DNA from: Eleusine coracana subsp. coracana
Lineage: Eukaryota > Streptophyta > Magnoliopsida > Poales > Poaceae
Length of the DNA: 64,000 bases
Direction: 5' to 3'
Assembly: GCA_032690845.1 (NCBI GenBank)
Contig: CM064417.1
Span: forward strand, 38,570,432 to 38,634,431
Part shown: piece after piece, positions 57,915 through 64,000 of the stretch
How positions within the stretch are numbered: position 1 is the stretch's first letter
Layout: each line of letters opens with the position of its first letter
Notes under the pieces: generated by a model
The model's input: only the letters and a program-made list of their open reading frames with translations
Told to the model about the DNA's origin: nothing
Database searches by the model: none
Made by a program: the position numbers and the translations under genes

Positions 57915-59530
57915 GAGCAACTCCAGTTCAGTGATGAAATTTGAGCTTCTATAGTCTATTTAAGGGCCTACTTTTAGAGGGATAGAGGGTCAAATTGATG
58001 TTGCACTCTAGCTCAACTGACTAAAACAGTCCCATAGCCTTCTGACAGTGGGCCCTGCTGCCGTCTTCTCTCTCCCGACACCCTCGCTCGCGCATGGGCG
58101 CACCGCCAACCCGACGCCCGGTCCTCCTCCCCGCATGCCTGCGCCGTCGGCCCTCCTCCCCCGCACGCCCACGCCGCCGGCCCTCCTCCCCTACACGCGC
58201 ACCGCCGCTTCTCGCCTCCGCCCTTGCTCGCGCGTGCCGCCGCCTCGTCTCCCTTCCTCTTCTTCTTTAATTCATGGCTCTTCAGACTCTGAGCCACTTT
58301 CTCTTCCTAAAATCATCATCAAAGCCAGCAGGGAGTGAAGTAGTCCTCATGAGGGGATCTGCAATATTAAATACATAGATTTTTTTTTGGGTTAATGTAT
58401 TCTTACTGAGATGTTTGATTTGTCCAACATGCAATCTACACTTTAAAAGCATGTATTCTCTCTAGTCACAATCACTGAAATAAAACTTGGACTATCATAG
58501 TACATATTACATCATATTCAGAAATCAAGTAACAAACTATAATGTTGTGTAAGTACTTTTAAACACATGTATGACGGCATTTCCTCACATACAGTATCTC
58601 CAGACTTCAGAATTTTTTTAGCAGAGACCAGAAGGGAAAATAGCACATGAACCGAAACAATAAATATGAGGAACAGAGGAAACAAAGGCAAATTCCACAA
58701 GCAGAATTCAGTCGTATTTGTTGATGAAGCACAGAACTACAATAAAAGTAACGCTACAGTTTCTGGCTAAGACACCCCAACGCACCAAAGAGGATGCTGA
58801 CCTGCCAGTGATAAGGTACCATGGCTAACAATACATTTTTAATAGTTACATAGTACTTCTGCTTCTTGAATTTGAACTTAGTATACAGTTAATGAATGGA
58901 TGACCCGACGCCCGGTCCTCCTCCCCCGCGCGCCCGTGCCGTTGGCCCTCCTTCCCCGTTCGCTCGCGCCTCCGGCCCTCCTCCCCCACGCGCCCGTGCC
59001 GCCGGCCCTCCTCCCCTACGCGTGCCTCCTCCTCTCGTCTCCTCCCTCACTCGTGCGCGCGCCGCCGCGTTGTCTCCCTTCCTCCCCAGCTCATCTTCGG
59101 CGTCGCCCTCTTCTCCCCTCCCTACGCGCGAGCCACCGCCCTCCTTCCCCGCTCACGTGCCACGGCCCAGGATCTGCCACCGTAAAGGTGCGAATCCTCC
59201 ATTCCAGCTGGGGCACGCTCGGATCTGCCACCGACGGGAGGCGGCGGAGGTCCTCCGACGACAGGCGGCGGCATCAACGGCCAGCAGTAGCGTCGCCCTT
59301 CGATTTTTCAGGAGCAGAGGAGAGGGAAGAGAGAGAAAAGAAAAAACAAGTAGGGCCCACAATTGGGAGGGGATAGTGGGGGTGGGGGATAAATATGGGG
59401 GTCTAGATCAAATTTGGTGGCTTACAAAATTTGGTGGCCTGGATAGAGGATGGTTTGGAGGAGTTTTTCTTGCTCCAAATGACTAAAAGGACAAATAGAG
59501 TCCTATTTAGTCATTGGGCTGGAGTTGCTC
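57915..59530. mobile_element. PIF/Harbinger-type non-autonomous element with proline-rich ORFs
   Basis: It begins GAGCAACTCCAG and ends CTGGAGTTGCTC, a perfect 12-bp inverted repeat, flanked by TTA (57912-57914 and 59531-59533). The body of 1616 bp holds two related GC-rich, Pro/Arg/Ser-rich blocks (about 58085-58260 and 58900-59060) sharing GACCCGACGCCCGGTCCTCC-type sequence, with AT-rich DNA between them. No transposase motif is seen. The GC-rich blocks may be captured host DNA that was then duplicated. Confidence 0.8.
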
Positions 59531-59533
59531 TTA

Positions 59534-60451
59534 TGCCGTCTCTATAGTGGCACAGTTGCAATTTTGTCCGACATAGCGGGGTGTGAATGAGAACAAGGTT
59601 CTCGCCTCACCACAAGACGGCTTTTACATTAAAAATAATCATTTTTAATGTAAATTTTTTTAAAAAATCATCCCGACACTAAATTTACAAATCTAGACAC
59701 TTTGACACGCTAGCCAAAAAGGCGTGTGTGATGATTGAAACACGTCATTCTGAACGGTGTGTCTTGGTGCCACGTCATTGGGAGAAGATGAGTCGGATCT
59801 GACGTGGAGGTAGTTGACCCTAGAGACGTCGATCTAAACGATGTGTTTGTGTCTCCAAACATGTTAAACAGTCCAACGTGTCAGTTGGCCAAGACTAGCC
59901 GATCTGTTTGGCGTGTCTTGACTGTATAGAAGCAACGTGGGTCCCTTTCTTTCTTCCTCCTCTTCTCTTTTCTTTACCTTCGAACCTGACCCCGACGCTG
60001 CTGCCTGGTCGCCGCCGGCCCTCTTCCGCGTCGCGTCGACTCTCCCCGCCTCCCATTTTGAGTGAGATTTGTTTGTGTGTGTGTGGGTGTGTGTGGGGGG
60101 GGGGGGGACACCCAGGAAGGTAAGGGAACATTTCTCTCTGAGTAGATTTCATTATTAGGGGTATTTGTAGTAGTTGTTTTTGTAGTTAGGATTTGATAGT
60201 TGGGGTTGTAAAGTTTGAGTTGTTATGGACGAATGAGCATGGATCGGATGGTCGGGATTGCTAGATAAATAGGATGCATTGTGTTTTTAACGTGTAGGTT
60301 TGAATGCATGTGTTGTTTCAACTAGTTGTAGTGGGTTAGACATGGTGACATGATTAGAATGAATTTAATTTTGTGATGTTGGTTGTAGATGAATAGAATT
60401 GTGTGCTTTTTTCACGATAGGATAGTAAATGCAAACTGAGAATTTGTTGAT
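59534..60451 (+). other. likely 5' region of the MULE
   Basis: Repeated GGCGTGTC / ACGTGTC-type motifs (59700-59935), an inverted repeat ATTAAAAATAATCATTTTTAAT near 59629-59652, and a G12 run near 60094 precede the transposase frame. A terminal inverted repeat cannot be confirmed, because the other end lies outside the window. Confidence 0.4.
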
Positions 60452-63073
60452 ATGGTTGAAGAAGTGGGCACATTTGAGAAACCGCCGTTGTTCAGAGAGG
60501 TTATGGATAGAGCTTGTTCAATCATTCAACGTGGTGGGTCAGTTAGTTTATGAGGGAGGTTGGACGCCAGTGGTGGAGGTAGAGCACATTACGTTGTTAT
60601 GAAGTTGTGTGGGGAGACCGATTGGGATTTATACAAGGAATGTTTGAAGGATGCTCAGGTCAAGTGTGCTGAAGTGATAGTTGATGTTGACGATAGTGGG
60701 GATGGTTGTGGACCATGTGAACCCCTTGTTGAAACCCAATTTTTGTCCCGTGAAAATGAGATGATAGAGACATTAACTCAAGAAGCAACCTATGTCACGG
60801 AAGAGGCTGGGAACAACACTGGAATTGTACCCGATGATGTGTTTGACTTAGCATTGGTTAGGAATGATTATTATGAGAACACATTTGAAGAGGAGGAACG
60901 GGAAAAGGATGAGGAATGTAACATGGATCATGAGGTATGTTTATCGAGCAATTCAGACGGGTAAGAAGATGACACACCAAACACTAGTAACAAAGGAGTT
61001 AGTGAGCCGGTACATTTTGATGGTGAAGTGGAGATTGATTGGAGTAAGCATTATATGCAGAAGAATTACGTGCACTAAGAGATCTGAATGTTGAGTTACC
61101 GAAAGTTCCAAATCATCATGATCTGCGTGGAATCAAGTTTGCTATAAGTGGCAATGGTTTGCTTTCGACGGATGGACCAGCAAATAGTTCAGAGCCCATA
61201 ATTAGGAAGGCATGATATTTGATAATATGGCTGATTTGAAACACTTTTTTTTGAAGATTACATGGCTCGACATCATAGGCCGTACTACGTGATAAACTCA
61301 AATCAATCGGAGAGGTATCATATAAAGTGCTAACGAGCTAATTGTGGTCGGGGTGTTTAGGCTCGTATAATGAAGAGCAATGGCCATTGGAGGGTAATAA
61401 GAGTTTACCAGCCTCACACGTGTGGAATAGTTAATGCTGCACATGTGCATTCGCAATGTACAACAAAATACCTCGGACTATGTGTTGCTCCAATGCTATG
61501 GGCTGATTCACACATCACTGTTGCAGCTCTAGTTGAGGCCATCCATAGTTTCACCAAGTATCGCGTGAAATATGGGAAGACATAGAGGGCTAAGCAGTAT
61601 GCGATTGCACAATTGTGGGGTGATTGGAAGGAGTCGTACAAGAAAGTTCCGAGGTTGCTAAATGCAATTCAACATTTCAATCCGGGCACTGAGTATTTCA
61701 TAGATACATGTGGGATATAAGGGCCTGATAGGATAGGATTGATTGCACCTTGCCTTCATCGAATGTTTTGGTGTTTCCCGCAATGTGTGAAGGCATTTAG
61801 TCATTGCAGACCAGTGTTGAGTGTCGATGGCACATTTTTGACTGGGAAATACATGGGTACATTAATGATCGTTGTAGGAATTGATACGGAGGATCAGCTT
61901 ATTCCTGTTGCATTTGCACTCAACAAGGATGAGAACAATTTTAGTTGGTCCTGGTTTATGAGACATGTTCGTAGGCATGTGATCGGTACTGAGAGGTAGT
62001 TAGTTATGCATGATCTCAAATCGTCATCAAGGCCTTATAAATGCTTCTAGAGAGGAATTGGATGGGTAAACTCCACTGGTGCATAGGTGGTGCATACGCC
62101 ATTTTGCTGTAAATATATGGAGGAGACAGAAAAGCAAAGAGGTTATAAATGGTCTTAAACTGGTGTGCAAAGCTATAGTGGAGAGGAAATTCAATGAAAG
62201 GGTAGAGGAATTAAAGAAGATTATGAACGAGGGAGCAAAGGAGTGGTTAGAAGAACACATGTGTGAGAAGAGTAACTAAGCACTAGCATTCGATGATGGA
62301 GGCTTCAGATATGGTACAATGACCACAAATATTTCTGAGGTGTTCAACCACGTCCTTAAGGGCAACAGAGGGTTGCCGGTAGCTGCTATCATACAGCTCA
62401 CGTTTCACAAACGCAACTACTATTTCATCAATAGGTGGTCGAAGGCAAAAGAGTGTCTGGACAAGGGAGAGTTGTGGGGAGCAGCTGTGGCTATGCATTT
62501 GCGTGATCACAAAAATATTTCAAAAAAATCAAGGTGCATGTCTTTTCAACCCACAAGAGTTGGTGTATGATGTGAGATCTGTGAGTCATACTGGAAATTG
62601 GAGGTGAGAGGTCTGGTGGGAGGGAGTACAGGTTCGAGGTAGGCTACAATGTCACATGCACATGCATGTGTCCTCAGCTTCTTCATGTTCCATTCTCCCA
62701 TGTGATGACTGCATGCGATGTTCGTGGTTTGAGTTACGAGTCTCCAAGTTGTTTGAGCCCTTTGTACCCAAAAATATCCACTTTGAGGTGTTGGGAGGCA
62801 ACATTTGAACCATGTTTGGATTCAACACAGTGGCTAAATTATACCGGTAAAGATTATATTCCCAATGTTGGGCTTTTGAAGGTCAAATGCGGGAGAAGGA
62901 AAACGAAGTGGTTGAGGAATGAGATGGATGATATGAGCAAGGGCTATGGGAGCGATATGTACGGAACATGTGACTTCAATGATGACCCAATTAAACATCA
63001 TTTCTGTATGCAACATAGAAGGACACCGAATGGAACAACGCAAGTTGGGTCTGAAGAACAAGCCAAAACGTAG
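60452..63073 (+). pseudogene. Mutator-like (MULE) transposase, degenerate
   Basis: From the ATG at 60452 the frame shows a PB1-like N-terminal region (HYVVMKLCGETDWDLYKECL), with a TGA where the family usually has Arg. After decayed sequence there is a MuDR DNA-binding-like part (HTCGIVNAAHVHSQCTTKYL, about 61400). The MULE DDE core follows: RPVLSVDGTFLTGKYMGTLM, then VVGIDTEDQLIPVAFALNKD and FSWSWFMRHVRRHVIG (61800-61990). A SWIM-type zinc-binding segment CPQLLHVPFSHVMTAC sits near 62668; the usual Cys is Phe at one position. Multiple stops (for example 60963, 61584, 61999) and frame changes near 62040 and 62600 show that the gene is dead. Confidence 0.9.
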
Positions 63074-63247
63074 GGCCAGATGTGGGCCGGGTGCAAGGGA
63101 GAATAGGTTACTAGTAGCATACATTAGAAATTGTTAGGTGATTATGTCCATTATTTTCATTTTTGTTTACAATTTAATATCATTCATTTACTTTGGTGCA
63201 TTATTTCCATGTTTGTACTGATGTTTCTGTTTGCCTTTGTAGGGACA

Positions 63248-64000
63248 TGGCCCCCCCACCCAGTCTTCTGGCTCCTTGACCTTAACTACGACAAGAAGCA
63301 TCATGCGCATTTGATGGTTGATGAGGGCAAGATATGTAGTCATTTCTATAGTAATTACATTTTCATGCTTATTGACTTCCTGCTTTGTGATGGTATTGAA
63401 TATGTCTTTTTTTTATGCAGCACTTGAAGCCAATGAGGATACAGATGCATCACCCCATGCATTTCGATGAGCGCTTGTCTCCATACATTGAGCCAATCGG
63501 TTTCCTATCGTTGGCTCGCGTTGTCAGTTCAATGTTGCCATCCATGGATGCTGCTGTTTTGATAGGTTCGGTTGATCGGTGGAGGCCATAAACTCAGACA
63601 TTTCACCTACCATGTGGTGAGCTTACTGTGACTCTAGATGACATCGGCATGATAACAGCCCTCCCGATCGATAGCATCGCTATCTGTGACACGGTGGATC
63701 CCGAAGGATGGCGGGATGTTGTGGAGGAGTGGCTTGGCTTGCGGCCGCCCGAGCCGAAGGAAGATGAGCAGGACAAGAAGGCTGTTGGAGTGTCTTCTAA
63801 GTGGTTAGTGGAGAACTTCATAGTGCATGATAAAGTGCAGTACCCCGACATGTTTGTGTAGGCTGCTGCTAAAGCCTAGTTGTGGCACTTCATCGCTAGC
63901 TTCCTATTTCCGAATGGATCTGGGAACATTGTTTCTTGGATTTGTTGGCCTTATCTGACCAAGCTCTAGGGGGAGTTGAGCACCTACAGTTTAGGCTCTG
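63248..64000 (+). pseudogene. plant mobile domain (PMD, aminotransferase-like) ORF, cut by window end
   Basis: About 180 bp after the MULE transposase a frame reads LDLNYDKKHHAHLMVDEGK, then, from 63421, HPMHFDERLSPYIEPIGFLS, RWRP-stop-TQTFHLPCGELTVTLDD and GMITALPIDSIAI. These are hallmarks of the plant mobile domain (MAIN/MAIL family), found both in host proteins and in transposons. Its position directly behind a MULE transposase marks it as the TE-borne form. In-frame stops near 63590, 63860 and 63878 show decay. The far end is outside the window. Confidence 0.85.

Overview
This is a stretch of plant nuclear genome, almost certainly from a grass (Poaceae). The evidence is intron-rich genes with GC-rich first exons, plus grass-type transposons: CRM-like and SIRE-like LTR elements, Tourist/Stowaway MITEs, PIF/Harbinger, hAT, CACTA, MULE and LINE sequences. 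The species cannot be fixed from sequence alone. There is no prokaryotic, organellar or viral content, and I saw no tRNA, rRNA or CRISPR.

Left part (1-26.2 kb): a transposon nest. In order: a Helitron 3' end next to an MA3-domain gene fragment; a deleted PIF/Harbinger element (1772-3012, TSD TAA); and an old solo LTR (TSD CCTTC) split by a young, full-length Ty3/gypsy element of the same family in the opposite orientation (3790-11500, TSD CCGGC, one uninterrupted gag-pol ORF, LTRs differing at about 3 of 924 sites). Next come a copia/SIRE-like LTR carrying a nested 1.9-kb solo LTR (TSD CCTCC), then a degenerate Ty1/copia element whose 3' LTR is interrupted by a 3.4-kb hAT element.

Middle (26.6-34.6 kb): a 21-exon full-size ABCG/PDR transporter gene on the minus strand. 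Its reading phase closes at every junction (1447 aa). Intron 3 is made almost wholly of a LINE fragment, intron 8 holds a 44-bp retroposed scrap, and (TA)22 abuts the start codon. Upstream (36.7-39.8 kb) is a cluster of MITEs, one nested inside another, and a MULE-type MITE with a perfect 9-bp TSD.

Right part: a small plant coiled-coil protein gene (42485-42988, minus), a CACTA-like and a Stowaway-like element, and then two housekeeping or epigenetic genes on the plus strand. These are the V-ATPase c'' subunit (46439-48745) and an ASI1/IBM2-like BAH+RRM gene (50420-56393). The ASI1-like gene's largest intron contains a Helitron terminus and a SINE-like insertion. The window ends with a hAT MITE, a 1.6-kb Harbinger-type element carrying proline-rich ORFs, and a degenerate MULE transposase followed by a plant mobile domain (PMD) reading frame that runs off the end.

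The genes do not form a pathway. The transporter exports substrates across a membrane, VHA-c'' builds the proton-pump rotor, and ASI1-type proteins allow transcription through TE-bearing introns. The last is notable here, because two of the window's genes carry TEs in introns. Most novelty lies in how the transposons are arranged relative to one another and to the genes.
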